A stretch of DNA of 64,000 bases from Flavobacteriaceae bacterium CP2B (GCA_001683825.1 LXTR01000071.1:124001-188000), one strand, 5' to 3'; positions 45,691 to 55,039 are shown, counted from the stretch's first letter. Program-made: numbers and translations. Notes: generated from the sequence alone by a model not told the origin.

Positions 45691-46367
45691 CTATGCATGG
45701 ATTTTTGTGCGATCTCCCGTATCTCATCGGATGGGATCAAGGTGGTCGCATAGGCATGGTTTGCGAGCCATATCATGCACCGCGCTATGTCTTCCGGCGA
45801 TATGGAACGATACCTGGCCAGGGGGCCTGCCAATACCACATTGAGGGCTTTCATCAACTGACGGATCACCCATTCCCCCGGGCGCACCTCTCCCCGTTTG
45901 CCCGCTATGACCGATGGCCGCAGGATATAGGTACGCGATACCCCTGCCTCGCACACGGCAGCTTCCATCTGCCCTTTTGTACGACTATAAAAAACCCGGC
46001 TCCCCGGGTTGGCCCCCAGGGAAGACATTACGATAAAGGTTGGTACCTTGTTCTCCCTGGCTAATTTCGCGGCCGCTACGGGAATGCCGTAATCTATCTT
46101 CCTGTAAAGCGTTTTGTCGGGGGTTTTTGCATTGGTAGTCCCTATACAGCAATACACTTCATCCCCGTGATAGTCATCCCTGAACTGCCCCAGGGTTAAC
46201 AAATCGCCCAGATGTTCCTCCAGTTTGGGGTGTTGTCTGCCAATGGGCGACCTTGAAAACAATTTTACCTTGCCATACCGGGTGTCGGCCAGTAACAGTT
46301 CCAGGAGCACCCCTCCTGTTAAGCCCGTAGCACCCAATATGATAGCCGTTTTCTGAGAGGTGTTCAT
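45687..46367 (-). CDS. NAD(P)-binding Rossmann oxidoreductase
   Basis: A 226-residue atypical SDR with the nucleotide loop GATGLTGG at the N-terminus, a CCIGTT segment and FIVMSSLGANPGSRVFYSRTKGQME near the active site (Tyr-Lys spaced as YSRTK). It resembles the HTATIP2/YwnB-type proteins. First gene of the operon with CYTH and YCII genes, and divergent from dinB. Substrate unknown. Confidence 0.85.
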   Translation of the reverse strand: MNTSQKTAIILGATGLTGGVLLELLLADTRYGKVKLFSRSPIGRQHPKLEEHLGDLLTLGQFRDDYHGDEVYCCIGTTNAKTPDKTLYRKIDYGIPVAAAKLARENKVPTFIVMSSLGANPGSRVFYSRTKGQMEAAVCEAGVSRTYILRPSVIAGKRGEVRPGEWVIRQLMKALNVVLAGPLARYRSISPEDIARCMIWLANHAYATTLIPSDEIREIAQKSMHR

Positions 46368-46385
46368 AGAACTAAAGATATGACT

Positions 46386-46393
46386 TAAATTTG
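46386..46393 (+). promoter_or_regulatory. -7 promoter element touching the dinB start
   Basis: TAAATTTG is an exact TAnnTTTG match whose last base is four bases before the ATG at 46397. Transcription would start at about the A of the ATG, so the mRNA may be leaderless. The in-frame TTG at 46391 lies inside the box and is not a credible start. Confidence 0.5.
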
Positions 46394-46396
46394 TTT

Positions 46397-47497
46397 ATGG
46401 CCTATGATTTCCCCCTCCGTAAGATCATCCATGTAGACATGGATGCCTTCTACGCCTCTGTAGAACAACTGGACCATCCGGATTTAAGGGGAAAGGCCAT
46501 TGCTGTTGGCGGAGGCTCCAGAAGGGGGGTGGTGGCCGCGGCCAGCTATGAGGCTCGCAGGTTTGGGGTCCGTTCTGCCATGAGTGGCTACCTGGCCAAA
46601 AAGCAATGCCCCGACCTCATCTTCGTGAAACCGCGATTTGAAAGGTATAAGGAAATTTCCCTGCAAATCAGGGAGATCTTCCATGAATATACAGACCTGG
46701 TGGAACCCCTTTCCCTGGACGAGGCCTACCTGGATGTGACCGAGAATAAAAAGGGCCTCCCCTCGGCATCGCTGATTGCCAGGGACATCCGGGATCGGAT
46801 CTTTGAAGAACTGGGGCTTACCGCTTCTGCCGGCATCTCCATCAACAAGTTCCTGGCCAAGGTAGCCAGCGATTACAACAAACCCAATGGACAGAAAACC
46901 GTTGCCCCGGAAGAGGTAATCCCATTTTTGGAATCTCTTGAAATCCGGAAGTTTTACGGGGTAGGGAAGGTAACCGCCGAGAAAATGTACCAACTCGGCA
47001 TCTTTACGGGGACTGACCTGAAGCAACACTCGCTTGAATTCCTTGAGGCGCAGTTTGGGAAGAGTGGCAGCTATTATTACCACGTGGTCCGGGGAATCCA
47101 CCACAGCCCGGTGAAACCCGATCGCATCCCGAAGTCGGTTGGGGCAGAACGCACGTTTAGTGAAAACCTGAGCAGTGAGATCTTTATGCTGGAACGCCTG
47201 GCCCATATTGCCGGGGAACTGGAAGGCAGGCTAAAGAAGCAGGGGGTTGCGGGCAAAACCATTACCCTGAAGATCAAATACAGCGATTTTAAACTTCAAA
47301 CACGGAGTAAGACTTTGCCGTATTATATTTCGGACAAATCCATGGTGCTGGAGGTTACCAGGGAGCTACTGTACCAGGACCGCCTGGAAAATTCTGTCAG
47401 GCTACTGGGGATCTCCCTGTCGAACCTTAACACAGAACAGGAAAAAAGCGGGGACAACGGGCTGGCGGTCTCGGTGCAGTTAAAGTTTGCTTTCTAA
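46397..47497 (+). CDS. dinB: DNA polymerase IV
   Basis: A Y-family translesion polymerase of 366 residues. The first metal-binding aspartate lies in IIHVDMDAFYASVEQ (D14), the second carboxylate pair in PLSLDEAYLDVTE, and the palm and HhH region in ASAGISINKFLAKVASDYNKPNG. The ATG at 46397 is chosen over the TTG at 46391 because a promoter -7 box occupies the latter. It is convergent with the SDR gene, with five bases between. Confidence 0.95.
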   Translation: MAYDFPLRKIIHVDMDAFYASVEQLDHPDLRGKAIAVGGGSRRGVVAAASYEARRFGVRSAMSGYLAKKQCPDLIFVKPRFERYKEISLQIREIFHEYTDLVEPLSLDEAYLDVTENKKGLPSASLIARDIRDRIFEELGLTASAGISINKFLAKVASDYNKPNGQKTVAPEEVIPFLESLEIRKFYGVGKVTAEKMYQLGIFTGTDLKQHSLEFLEAQFGKSGSYYYHVVRGIHHSPVKPDRIPKSVGAERTFSENLSSEIFMLERLAHIAGELEGRLKKQGVAGKTITLKIKYSDFKLQTRSKTLPYYISDKSMVLEVTRELLYQDRLENSVRLLGISLSNLNTEQEKSGDNGLAVSVQLKFAF

Positions 47498-47502
47498 AAT
47501 TC

Positions 47503-48267
47503 CTAGAAGGCGGTTACGCTCATCCCCCCATCGACTGTGATGTTTTGCCCGGTGATATACGATGCCTTGTCCATGGCCAGGAAAGCGATGACCGCGGCAA
47601 CTTCTTCGGGCTGCGCGACCCTTTTTAGCGGGGTGCCTTCCAGGATGGGCGCCATGCGTTCCTTTTGATCCAGCAGGTTGGATGTTAGTGGTGTTACCGT
47701 AAACCAGGGCGATACCGCATTCACCCGTATCCCGTTGGAAGCCCATTCTACGGCCAGGTTCCTGGTTTGTTGCAGCAATCCGGCTTTTGACATGCCATAA
47801 GGGCTCCCTGTCCTCACGTCGTAACGCGCAGCCACGGAGGCTACATTCACAATGGAGGGACGGGTCCCCTTTCTAAGCAGTGGAAAAAGGGTGCGGCTCA
47901 ATTCAAAGGGGGCAATCAGGTTGATGTTCAGGATCTTCATATATTCCGCTTCATCATAGTCCATCGCCTTCTTACGGATATTGATCCCGGCGTTGTTTAC
48001 CAGCACATCGAGGCGGCCATACTCCTTCTGGATAAAGGAGGCAAGTTGTCTCCGATCCTCCGGATTGGAGACATCGCTGACCAGCCCCCGGATATCAAAG
48101 CCCTTTTTCCCGTACTCCCGTTCGAGATCCCTGATTTCCCCTTCCTGTCGCGCCGTAAAGACGACCCTAGCCCCCAGTTCCAGGAACTCCACCACGGTGG
48201 CCTTGCCAATTCCTTTGCTCCCCCCGGTGACCAGTGCCACCTTTCCCTTTAAATGCCAGTCGCCCAT
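47503..48267 (-). CDS. Tropinone-reductase-like SDR oxidoreductase
   Basis: A 254-residue classical SDR: TGGSKGIGKA cofactor loop, NNAGINIRKKAMDY, catalytic S and YxxxK in SVAARYDVRTGSPYGMSK, and the C-terminal GQNITVDGGMS. It resembles glucose 1-dehydrogenase and tropinone reductase-like proteins. It lies 52 bases downstream of pyk on the same strand and may be cotranscribed. Substrate unknown. Confidence 0.9.
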   Translation of the reverse strand: MGDWHLKGKVALVTGGSKGIGKATVVEFLELGARVVFTARQEGEIRDLEREYGKKGFDIRGLVSDVSNPEDRRQLASFIQKEYGRLDVLVNNAGINIRKKAMDYDEAEYMKILNINLIAPFELSRTLFPLLRKGTRPSIVNVASVAARYDVRTGSPYGMSKAGLLQQTRNLAVEWASNGIRVNAVSPWFTVTPLTSNLLDQKERMAPILEGTPLKRVAQPEEVAAVIAFLAMDKASYITGQNITVDGGMSVTAF

Positions 48268-48319
48268 GATTAACAGTGCTTTTTATGTTCCTCGACACCC
48301 CAGTTCCTGCCCGGGGCCC

Positions 48320-49747
48320 TCAAATCTCGGTTACCCTAAGGGTATTCACCATCCCCTTGTCTTTAATAGGCATGGCTGCCAAGCTAATAAGCATGTCGCC
48401 GCTTACCAGGAACCCTTTATCGCACGCGATCTGGTTTACATCCTCTATGGTTTCATCGGTGGAGACAAACTTGTTGTAATAAAAAGCCTTTACGCCCCAC
48501 AACAGGTTGAGTTGGGTGAGAATCCTTTTATTGGAGGTAAAGACCAGGATATGGGCGCTGGGCCTCCAGGCTGATATCTGGAAGGCCGTATACCCACTAT
48601 TGGTCAGGGTAGAAATCGCCTTGGCCTTAATTTCGTTGGCCATAATGGCCGCGTGATAACAGACAGATTTGGTGATATACCTTTTTGTCCGGATATGGGG
48701 CGGGTCGTGGGGTACCTGTATAAGCTCCGAGTTTTCCACGCTTTGCAATATACTGGTCATTTTCTGTATCACCTGTACCGGATAATTCCCCACGGAGGTT
48801 TCCCCTGAAAGCATTACGGCATCGGCTCCGTCCATGACGGAGTTCGCCACATCGTTCACTTCGGCCCGGGTTGGGGTGAGGCTGGTAATCATTGTTTCCA
48901 TCATCTGGGTGGCAATGATCACCGGTATCCTGGCCTTCTTGGCCCGTAATACGAGTTTCTTCTGTATCAGTGGTACCTCCTGGGCCGGGACCTCTACCCC
49001 CAGGTCGCCCCTGGCTACCATCAACCCATCGCAGTAAGCCACAATCTTATCGATATTCTCTACAGCCTCCGGCTTTTCTATCTTCGCTATGATTGGGATT
49101 TTATGTTCAGAATGTTCCTTGATCAGGTTTTGAAGGTCGATCAGGTCCTGGCTAAAGCGCACAAAAGAGAGCGCCAGCCAATCCACCTCCTGGGAAATGG
49201 CAAAGATGGCATCCTTGATGTCCTTTTCGGTAAGGGCCGGAAGGGATATGTTGGTGTTGGGGAGGTTGACGCCTTTCTTGGACTTTAGGGGCCCACCCTG
49301 TATGACCCTGGCCTTGACCTCATCCTTTTTATTGGTGGCGACTACCTCAAAGATCAGCTTTCCATCATCCAGCAGGATGCGTTCCCCCGGGTTGACATCC
49401 TTGGGAAAACTGGAATAATTCATATACACCCGTTCGGCGTTGCCTTCAAAAGGTTTCCCGGTGACAAAGGTGATGGCATCGCCAGGCGCTACGACGACTT
49501 CCCCGGCCATGACCCCAACCCGCAGTTTCGGGCCTTGTAGGTCGGCCAGGATAGAGGTATAGGTTCCCAGTTCTTCATTGAGTTCCCTGATCATTTCAAT
49601 CCGTTTGGTAACGTCTTTATAGTCGGCATGGGAGAAATTGATCCGAAAAACGTCTACCCCAGCTTGAATCATTTCCTTCAATACCTCTTTCTTGCTGGTA
49701 GCAGGGCCTAAGGTGGCCACAATTTTCGTCTTCTTTTTTGTAGGCAT
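48320..49747 (-). CDS. pyk: Pyruvate kinase
   Basis: The last step of glycolysis, phosphoenolpyruvate plus ADP to pyruvate plus ATP. The 475-residue chain has the A domain (KIVATLGPATS, INFSHADY), the lysine and metal site IPIIAKIEKPEAVENI, MVARGDLGVE, and the MLSGETSVGNYP signature. The C-terminal domain completes it. It follows the IPExxxVDY gene by five bases, an arrangement conserved in flavobacteria. Confidence 0.97.
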   Translation of the reverse strand: MPTKKKTKIVATLGPATSKKEVLKEMIQAGVDVFRINFSHADYKDVTKRIEMIRELNEELGTYTSILADLQGPKLRVGVMAGEVVVAPGDAITFVTGKPFEGNAERVYMNYSSFPKDVNPGERILLDDGKLIFEVVATNKKDEVKARVIQGGPLKSKKGVNLPNTNISLPALTEKDIKDAIFAISQEVDWLALSFVRFSQDLIDLQNLIKEHSEHKIPIIAKIEKPEAVENIDKIVAYCDGLMVARGDLGVEVPAQEVPLIQKKLVLRAKKARIPVIIATQMMETMITSLTPTRAEVNDVANSVMDGADAVMLSGETSVGNYPVQVIQKMTSILQSVENSELIQVPHDPPHIRTKRYITKSVCYHAAIMANEIKAKAISTLTNSGYTAFQISAWRPSAHILVFTSNKRILTQLNLLWGVKAFYYNKFVSTDETIEDVNQIACDKGFLVSGDMLISLAAMPIKDKGMVNTLRVTEI

Positions 49748-49752
49748 GTTTT

Positions 49753-50217
49753 TTAAAAAATTAGATTTTTCTTCGATTTTATTCTATTGGCATCCAGGGC
49801 ATAGGCCGCAATGATCTTGGGGATGTTTGCCACTGACTTTAAAAGGGATTCCTCCTCTTCTGTAAGCTCGCCTTCTATTTTAACCACATAATCCAACTCC
49901 CTGAGCTCGGGCAGCAGGTGGTAGGTGGTGTATGCGGATTCGTCCATAAACAGGTCATTGGACTTGCCTATTTCCTCTTTATGGCAAACGTTTGCAATGA
50001 GCGTCCAGTACCTGTCGTTGATCTCATCCCTCCACTCAAAAATTGGAAATGAAAGGCCCAGGGCAATATCCAGGTCTTTCCGCAACCTCCTGAACCGTGT
50101 TTTCAAATATTGATTGAGCGTATAGACCAAGGCAAAATCATCCAGGCTGCTGTGTATTGCAAACAGGGAATACGATTCCTCGTATAAATCATCCAGGATC
50201 CTGTGCGTTGTTGCCAT
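49753..50217 (-). CDS. IPExxxVDY family protein
   Basis: A 154-residue soluble protein of a Bacteroidetes-restricted family named for a short motif; here it appears as LPELRELDYVVKIEGE near the C-terminus. The rest is a small alpha/beta domain without catalytic residues I can name. It is encoded immediately before pyk, as in many relatives. A near -7 sequence (TATCTTTA) and a 7-bp hairpin (50248-50265) lie upstream. Function unknown. Confidence 0.88.
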   Translation of the reverse strand: MATTHRILDDLYEESYSLFAIHSSLDDFALVYTLNQYLKTRFRRLRKDLDIALGLSFPIFEWRDEINDRYWTLIANVCHKEEIGKSNDLFMDESAYTTYHLLPELRELDYVVKIEGELTEEEESLLKSVANIPKIIAAYALDANRIKSKKNLIF

Positions 50218-50331
50218 ACGGAAACCAAAAGCGTAAAGATATAATTATTAGGCAAACCTGCCTAAGTTGTAGCCCCCCTAAGACGGCACGAGGTACGTGT
50301 AATTTGTTATAAAGGCACCATACGACAGGGT

Positions 50332-51069
50332 CTAGCCTTTGCCAATTTTGTCCTGCAGGGCAAAGAAGGCCCTTTTGGAAGCTTTTTCCTCTGCCTTTTT
50401 CTTGGAGGTGGCCCTTGCCTTGGCCATCACCTTGTCGTCTATACTCAATTTTACGGCAAAATGTTTCACCGGATCCTTCCCGGTATCTTCATATACATTG
50501 TAATGGAATTCTTTCTTTTGTTTCTGGCACCACTCAATCACCAGGCTTTTGTAGCTAATGACAGTGCCTTCCAGTTGTTCTATGTCCACATAGGGTTTTA
50601 TCACCCGTTCATTGATGAATTTTTCGCAATACTTATACCCCCTGTCGAGATAAATGGCCCCGACAAGCGCCTCAAACACATTGCCGTGGATATTGTCGCC
50701 AAAATGGGATTTGGGGATCTTACTCTCCACATAACGGATCAGGTTGAGGTCTTTTCCCAGTTCATTGAGGTGTTTGCGGCTCACGATCTTGGATCGCATT
50801 TTGGTCAGATAGCCTTCATCCCCTGCAGGTACCTCCTTGTACAGATGTTTGGAGATTATGGTCCCCAGCATGGCGTCGCCCAAAAATTCCATCCGCTCAT
50901 AATTCATGGGATTGCCATGCTTGTCTCTCTGATTGGCCGACCGGTGCAGGAACGCCTTTTTATAAATCTGCAACTTTTTCGGCTTGAATCCCAGGATTTT
51001 GGTTATCCCCAAAAAAAAATCCCCATCCTCCTTCGAATGGGAATTGAATATATTGCCTGGGAATGTCAT
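50332..51069 (-). CDS. rnc: Ribonuclease III
   Basis: A 245-residue endonuclease that cuts double-stranded RNA in rRNA maturation and mRNA control. The catalytic signature is YERMEFLGDAMLG, the second acidic site HGNVFEALVGAIYLDRG, and a double-stranded-RNA binding domain fills about residues 170-240. It starts eight bases after fabF, so the order acpP-fabF-rnc is kept. It is a candidate processor of the hairpin RNAs in this window. Confidence 0.95.
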   Translation of the reverse strand: MTFPGNIFNSHSKEDGDFFLGITKILGFKPKKLQIYKKAFLHRSANQRDKHGNPMNYERMEFLGDAMLGTIISKHLYKEVPAGDEGYLTKMRSKIVSRKHLNELGKDLNLIRYVESKIPKSHFGDNIHGNVFEALVGAIYLDRGYKYCEKFINERVIKPYVDIEQLEGTVISYKSLVIEWCQKQKKEFHYNVYEDTGKDPVKHFAVKLSIDDKVMAKARATSKKKAEEKASKRAFFALQDKIGKG

Positions 51070-51077
51070 ACCTAAGT

Positions 51078-52328
51078 TCAGCTGATTTTCTTGAATAATA
51101 CACAGGCGTTATGGCCCCCAAACCCAAAGGTGTTGCTCATTGCCACATTCACCTCCCTCTTCTGCGCCTTGTTCAGGGTCAGGTTCAGTTCTGCATCTAT
51201 ATTCTCGTCCACTACGGAGTGGTTGATCGTTGGTGGCACCAGGCTGTGTTCCATGGCAAGGATGGAGGCGATGGCCTCAATGGCCCCCGCGGCTCCCAAC
51301 AGGTGCCCGGTCATGGATTTGGTAGAATTGATATTGATGGTATGGGCATGTTCCCCAAACACCTGGGATATCGCTTTGAGTTCTGCGACATCCCCCAGGG
51401 GGGTCGAGGTCCCGTGGGTATTTATTGCATCTACTTCTTCGGGTTTCACCCCGGCATCTCTCAGGCAGTTCTCCATCACCCGGACCACCCCAATCCCTTC
51501 CGGGTGTGGGGCCGTCATGTGGTAGGCATCGCTGGATAACCCTCCACCGGCAACTTCTGCGTAGATCTTGGCGCCCCTTGCCTTGGCATGTTCGTATTCT
51601 TCAAGGATCAACGCTCCCGCGCCTTCTCCCAGAACAAAACCGTCGCGTGTGGCGTCGAAAGGCCTGGAAGCCGTTTCGGGGCTGTCATTCCTGGTCGAGA
51701 GGGCATGCATGGCATTGAACCCACCCATTCCGGCAATGGTCACAGCCGCTTCGCTCCCACCGGTCACCATCACATCGCAATAGCCCAGGCGGATATAGTT
51801 CAGGGCATCGATCATGGCGTTGGCCGAAGAGGCACAGGCAGAAACCGTGGTATAATTTGGCCCCATGAAACCATGTTTTATGGAGATATTCCCCGGCGCA
51901 ATGTCGGCAATCATCTTGGGGATAAAGAAGGGGTTGAACCTGGGCGTGCCATCTCCGGCCGCATAATTCAACACTTCGGTCTGAAAGGTTTCGAGCCCCC
52001 CAATCCCGGCTCCCCAAATTACCCCCACCCGGAACTTATCGACCAAATTGAGGTCGATCCCCGAATCGGCTATGGCCTCATCGGAAGAGATCAGGGCATA
52101 TTGGGCAAACCGGTCGAGTTTGCGCACTTCCTTCCGATCAAAAAAATCTTCAGGGTTGTAATTCTTGATTTCACAGGCAAACTTGGTCTTGAACTTTTCA
52201 GTATCGTAATAGGTAATAGGAGCAGAACCGCTTTTCCCGCTTTTTAAGCCTTCCCAATATTCCTTCAGGTTGTTCCCAATAGGCGTAAGTGCACCCATTC
52301 CCGTTACTACAACTCGCTTTAACTGCAT
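51078..52328 (-). CDS. fabF: Beta-ketoacyl-ACP synthase II
   Basis: A 416-residue condensing enzyme of fatty-acid elongation. The thiolase-fold triad is visible: the cysteine in VSACASSANAM, the first histidine in THGTSTPLGD and the second in SMTGHLLGAAGA. The C-terminal NTFGFGGHNA is characteristic. It lies downstream of acpP, separated by a strong hairpin terminator that should reduce fabF expression relative to acpP. Confidence 0.96.
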   Translation of the reverse strand: MQLKRVVVTGMGALTPIGNNLKEYWEGLKSGKSGSAPITYYDTEKFKTKFACEIKNYNPEDFFDRKEVRKLDRFAQYALISSDEAIADSGIDLNLVDKFRVGVIWGAGIGGLETFQTEVLNYAAGDGTPRFNPFFIPKMIADIAPGNISIKHGFMGPNYTTVSACASSANAMIDALNYIRLGYCDVMVTGGSEAAVTIAGMGGFNAMHALSTRNDSPETASRPFDATRDGFVLGEGAGALILEEYEHAKARGAKIYAEVAGGGLSSDAYHMTAPHPEGIGVVRVMENCLRDAGVKPEEVDAINTHGTSTPLGDVAELKAISQVFGEHAHTININSTKSMTGHLLGAAGAIEAIASILAMEHSLVPPTINHSVVDENIDAELNLTLNKAQKREVNVAMSNTFGFGGHNACVLFKKIS

Positions 52329-52368
52329 TGAACCAAATTTTAGAATGTGCTCTAAACAATTGAAAATT

Positions 52369-52411
52369 AAAAAAAATTATCCATGCGGCACGATTACCGC
52401 ATGGATAATTT
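52369..52411 (-). terminator. Strong terminator between acpP and fabF
   Basis: A perfect 15-bp inverted repeat (52374-52388 with 52397-52411) around an eight-base loop is followed on the minus strand by a run of eight Ts that begins within the stem (plus-strand A-run 52369-52376). It lies between two genes of one pathway on the same strand, so it is best read as partial termination giving more acpP than fabF mRNA. Confidence 0.8.
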
Positions 52412-52437
52412 AGAAACTTTCCTATTACGCCATATAT

Positions 52438-52671
52438 TTACTTGGCTTCTTCTATATAACTTATAGCTTGACCTACGGTTGCAATATTTTCTGCCTGATC
52501 GTCAGGGATCTGTATATCAAATTCTTTCTCGAATTCCATGATTAGTTCAACGGTATCCAGTGAGTCGGCCCCGAGGTCATTGGTGAAGCTGGCTTCAGCT
52601 ACTACTTCATTTTCGTCTACCCCCAATTTATCTACAATGATTGCCTTTACTCTTGATGCAATGTCTGACAT
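52438..52671 (-). CDS. acpP: Acyl carrier protein
   Basis: A 77-residue acidic carrier for acyl chains in fatty-acid synthesis. The phosphopantetheine attachment serine is S37 in [10 protein letters not shown]. Length and sequence are typical. It has its own promoter -7 box and is followed by a strong terminator before fabF. It is divergent from purN. Confidence 0.97.
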   Translation of the reverse strand: MSDIASRVKAIIVDKLGVDENEVVAEASFTNDLGADSLDTVELIMEFEKEFDIQIPDDQAENIATVGQAISYIEEAK

Positions 52672-52702
52672 AATTTATTGGTTTTAAAATTTAAATCGAT
52701 GG

Positions 52703-52710
52703 CAAAAATA
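52703..52710 (-). promoter_or_regulatory. -7 promoter element for acpP
   Basis: On the minus strand TATTTTTG matches TAnnTTTG, 31 bases before the acpP ATG at 52671. The -33 position is AT-rich but has no clean TTTG. A near-match for purN (TATTTTCG, 52784-52791, plus strand) lies further along the same intergenic region. Confidence 0.5.
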
Positions 52711-52828
52711 ACAAACTTTGTCTTAAAACAGCGTCCCGACCCTAAAATGTGATGTAATTTAATAAATTTAACTGCAAGACCTGTATTTTCGCGGAAAATA
52801 ATTTCTCCCTTATCCCAGCCCTCGAAAA

Positions 52829-53398
52829 ATGAAACGAATCGTCTTATTTGCCTCTGGTTCCGGCTCCAATGTTGAAAACATTGTAACCTACTTTGAAACC
52901 CGGAAGGATGTGGAAGTTGCCGGGGTATTCACGAACAGGAGGGATGCCCGCGTACTCGAGCGCTGCGAACGCCTGAAGGTAAGTGCCCTCTATTTTAACC
53001 GTTATGCTTTTTACGATTCTGAAGTGGTGCTGGGGGCCCTCAAAAGCCTTCAACCCGACCTGGTTGTGCTGGCCGGTTTCCTGTGGAAGGTCCCCGGTGA
53101 ACTGGTCGCCGCCTTTGCCGACCGGATCATCAATATCCATCCGGCCCTGCTTCCCAATTACGGTGGAAAAGGCATGTATGGCATGCGGGTGCACCAGGCA
53201 GTGAAAGACCATGGGGACACCGAAACGGGAATCACAATCCATTACGTAAACGAACAGTATGACGAGGGTGCCATCATCCTCCAGGAGAAAACCCCTATAG
53301 CCCCCTCAGACAGCGTAGAGCGCATTGCAGAAAAGGTGCACCAGCTCGAATACCTGCACTACCCCAAAGTGATTGAAAAACTCCTGGACCAGGTATGA
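52829..53398 (+). CDS. purN: Phosphoribosylglycinamide formyltransferase
   Basis: A 189-residue folate-dependent GAR transformylase, third step of purine synthesis. The N-terminal phosphate loop is FASGSGSNVENI, the catalytic Asn-His lie in INIHPALLPNYGGKGMYG and the Asp in DTETGITIHYVNE. It overlaps the RNase H gene by four bases (ATGA) and is divergent from acpP, an arrangement shared with other flavobacteria. Confidence 0.96.
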   Translation: MKRIVLFASGSGSNVENIVTYFETRKDVEVAGVFTNRRDARVLERCERLKVSALYFNRYAFYDSEVVLGALKSLQPDLVVLAGFLWKVPGELVAAFADRIINIHPALLPNYGGKGMYGMRVHQAVKDHGDTETGITIHYVNEQYDEGAIILQEKTPIAPSDSVERIAEKVHQLEYLHYPKVIEKLLDQV

Positions 53399-54036
53399 CC
53401 GCCAAGAAAAAGAAGCGCTTCTATGTCGTATGGAAAGGCAAGCGCCCGGGGGTTTATCCCTCCTGGGAAGCCTGCAAAGCACAGATTACCGGGTTTAAAG
53501 GTGCACAGTATATGTCATTTGCCACAGCCAGGGAAGCCGAAGCGGCTTACAATAGCAGTTATGCGGCGTATAAAGGCCGGGGGAAAAAGGCACCCTCCCT
53601 CTCCCCGGTTGAGCGGCTCCGCATGGGCGAGCCCAATTACCATTCCATAGCGGTCGACGCCGCGTCCAGCGGAAATCCGGGAATAATGGAATACCGGGGG
53701 GTGGATACCCGCACCGGCAAAGTACTTTTCAAACAAGGCCCTTTTAAGCAGGGGACAAACAATATCGGGGAATTCCTGGCCATTGTCCACGGCCTGGCCT
53801 TCCTCAAGGAACGCCAAAGCGATCGTGTGATCTATACGGATTCCCGTACGGCCATCACCTGGGTCCGCAAAAAAAAGTGCAATACCAAACTCAAGGAAGG
53901 TCCCGCCAACCGGAATCTTTTTGAATTGGTGCGCCGTGCCGAGGAGTGGTTATCAAAGAATTCCTACAATACCCCTGTGGTGAAATGGGAAACCAGGGCC
54001 TGGGGCGAAATACCCGCAGATTTTGGCAGGAAATAG
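53395..54036 (+). CDS. rnhA: Ribonuclease H with N-terminal viroplasmin domain
   Basis: A 213-residue RNase HI. An N-terminal caulimovirus viroplasmin-like domain (residues 8-60; FYVVWKGKRPGVYPSW) binds RNA/DNA hybrids. The catalytic domain carries D88 (AVDAASSGNPG), E126 (NNIGEFLAI), D149 (IYTDSRTAI) and D209 (EIPADFG). It removes RNA from hybrids. It is translationally coupled to purN. Confidence 0.93.
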   Translation: MTAKKKKRFYVVWKGKRPGVYPSWEACKAQITGFKGAQYMSFATAREAEAAYNSSYAAYKGRGKKAPSLSPVERLRMGEPNYHSIAVDAASSGNPGIMEYRGVDTRTGKVLFKQGPFKQGTNNIGEFLAIVHGLAFLKERQSDRVIYTDSRTAITWVRKKKCNTKLKEGPANRNLFELVRRAEEWLSKNSYNTPVVKWETRAWGEIPADFGRK

Positions 54037-54084
54037 GGGGCTCACTTTAGTTATAAATTAAGATAGCGCCCCAAAGTAAAACCG

Positions 54085-54092
54085 TATATTTG
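54085..54092 (+). promoter_or_regulatory. -7 promoter element for the PfkB kinase
   Basis: TATATTTG matches TAnnTTTG, 19 bases before the ATG at 54112, giving a leader of about 14 nt. No -33 TTTG at the right spacing. Confidence 0.5.
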
Positions 54093-54111
54093 CACCAAAT
54101 TTTGAAACGGG

Positions 54112-55038
54112 ATGGGTAAACTCTTGATTGTTGGAACGGTCGCATTTGATGCCATAGAAACCCCTTTCGGCAAGACGGATAAGATCTTGGGCGGAGCGGC
54201 TACTTTTATAGGCCTGGCAGCTGCCCAGTTCGAGGTTGACGCGGGGATCGTCTCGGTGGTGGGTGATGATTTTCCCCGGGAGTACCTGGACCTTTTGGAA
54301 CAAAAGAATATCGACATCTCGGGGATCGAAATTGTGCAGGGGGGAAAAACATTCTTCTGGAAAGGAAAATACCACAATGACCTGAACAAGCGCGACACCC
54401 TGGTAACTGAATTAAATGTGCTGGCTGATTTTAAGCCCCACGTTCCCGAAAAGTACCGGGACGCCGAAGTGGTCATGTTGGGCAACCTGCACCCCGATAT
54501 ACAGTTAAGCGTGATCCGTCAAATGAAGCGCCGGCCCAAGTTGCTGGTCCTGGATACCATGAACTTCTGGATGAACCATACGCTGGAAGCCCTGGTGAGG
54601 GTACTCGCGGAGATCGATATCCTTACCATCAATGACGAGGAAGCCCGTCAGCTCAGCGGGGAATATTCCCTGGTAAAGGCGGCTGCCAGGATTCACGGGA
54701 TGGGTCCTAAATATGTGGTGATCAAAAAAGGGGAGAACGGGGCGTTATTGTTCCATAATGACGAGGTGTTTTTTGCACCGGCCCTGCCGCTGGAGGAGGT
54801 CTTTGACCCTACAGGGGCGGGAGACACCTTTGCCGGGGGCTTTGTGGGCTATCTGGCAGCTTCGGGCAACAACTCCTTCAACAACCTGAAGAATGCCGTG
54901 ATCCACGGGTCGAACCTGGCTTCTTTTTGTGTAGAGCGTTTTGGCCCGGAGCGGATGACTTCCCTGGAAAAAAACGAGGTAGAAGACCGTTTGGATCAAT
55001 TCAAGGAATTGACCCAGTTTGATATTGAATTGCGATAA
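54112..55038 (+). CDS. PfkB family carbohydrate or nucleoside kinase
   Basis: A 308-residue ribokinase-fold kinase with the substrate loop ILGGAATFIGLAAAQF and the anion-hole motif DPTGAGDTFAGG. The specificity is not clear. The nearby purN and purF-like genes make a nucleoside or ribose substrate plausible. It has its own promoter and ends in an intrinsic terminator just before the purF-like gene. Confidence 0.88.
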   Translation: MGKLLIVGTVAFDAIETPFGKTDKILGGAATFIGLAAAQFEVDAGIVSVVGDDFPREYLDLLEQKNIDISGIEIVQGGKTFFWKGKYHNDLNKRDTLVTELNVLADFKPHVPEKYRDAEVVMLGNLHPDIQLSVIRQMKRRPKLLVLDTMNFWMNHTLEALVRVLAEIDILTINDEEARQLSGEYSLVKAAARIHGMGPKYVVIKKGENGALLFHNDEVFFAPALPLEEVFDPTGAGDTFAGGFVGYLAASGNNSFNNLKNAVIHGSNLASFCVERFGPERMTSLEKNEVEDRLDQFKELTQFDIELR

Positions 55039-55039
55039 C

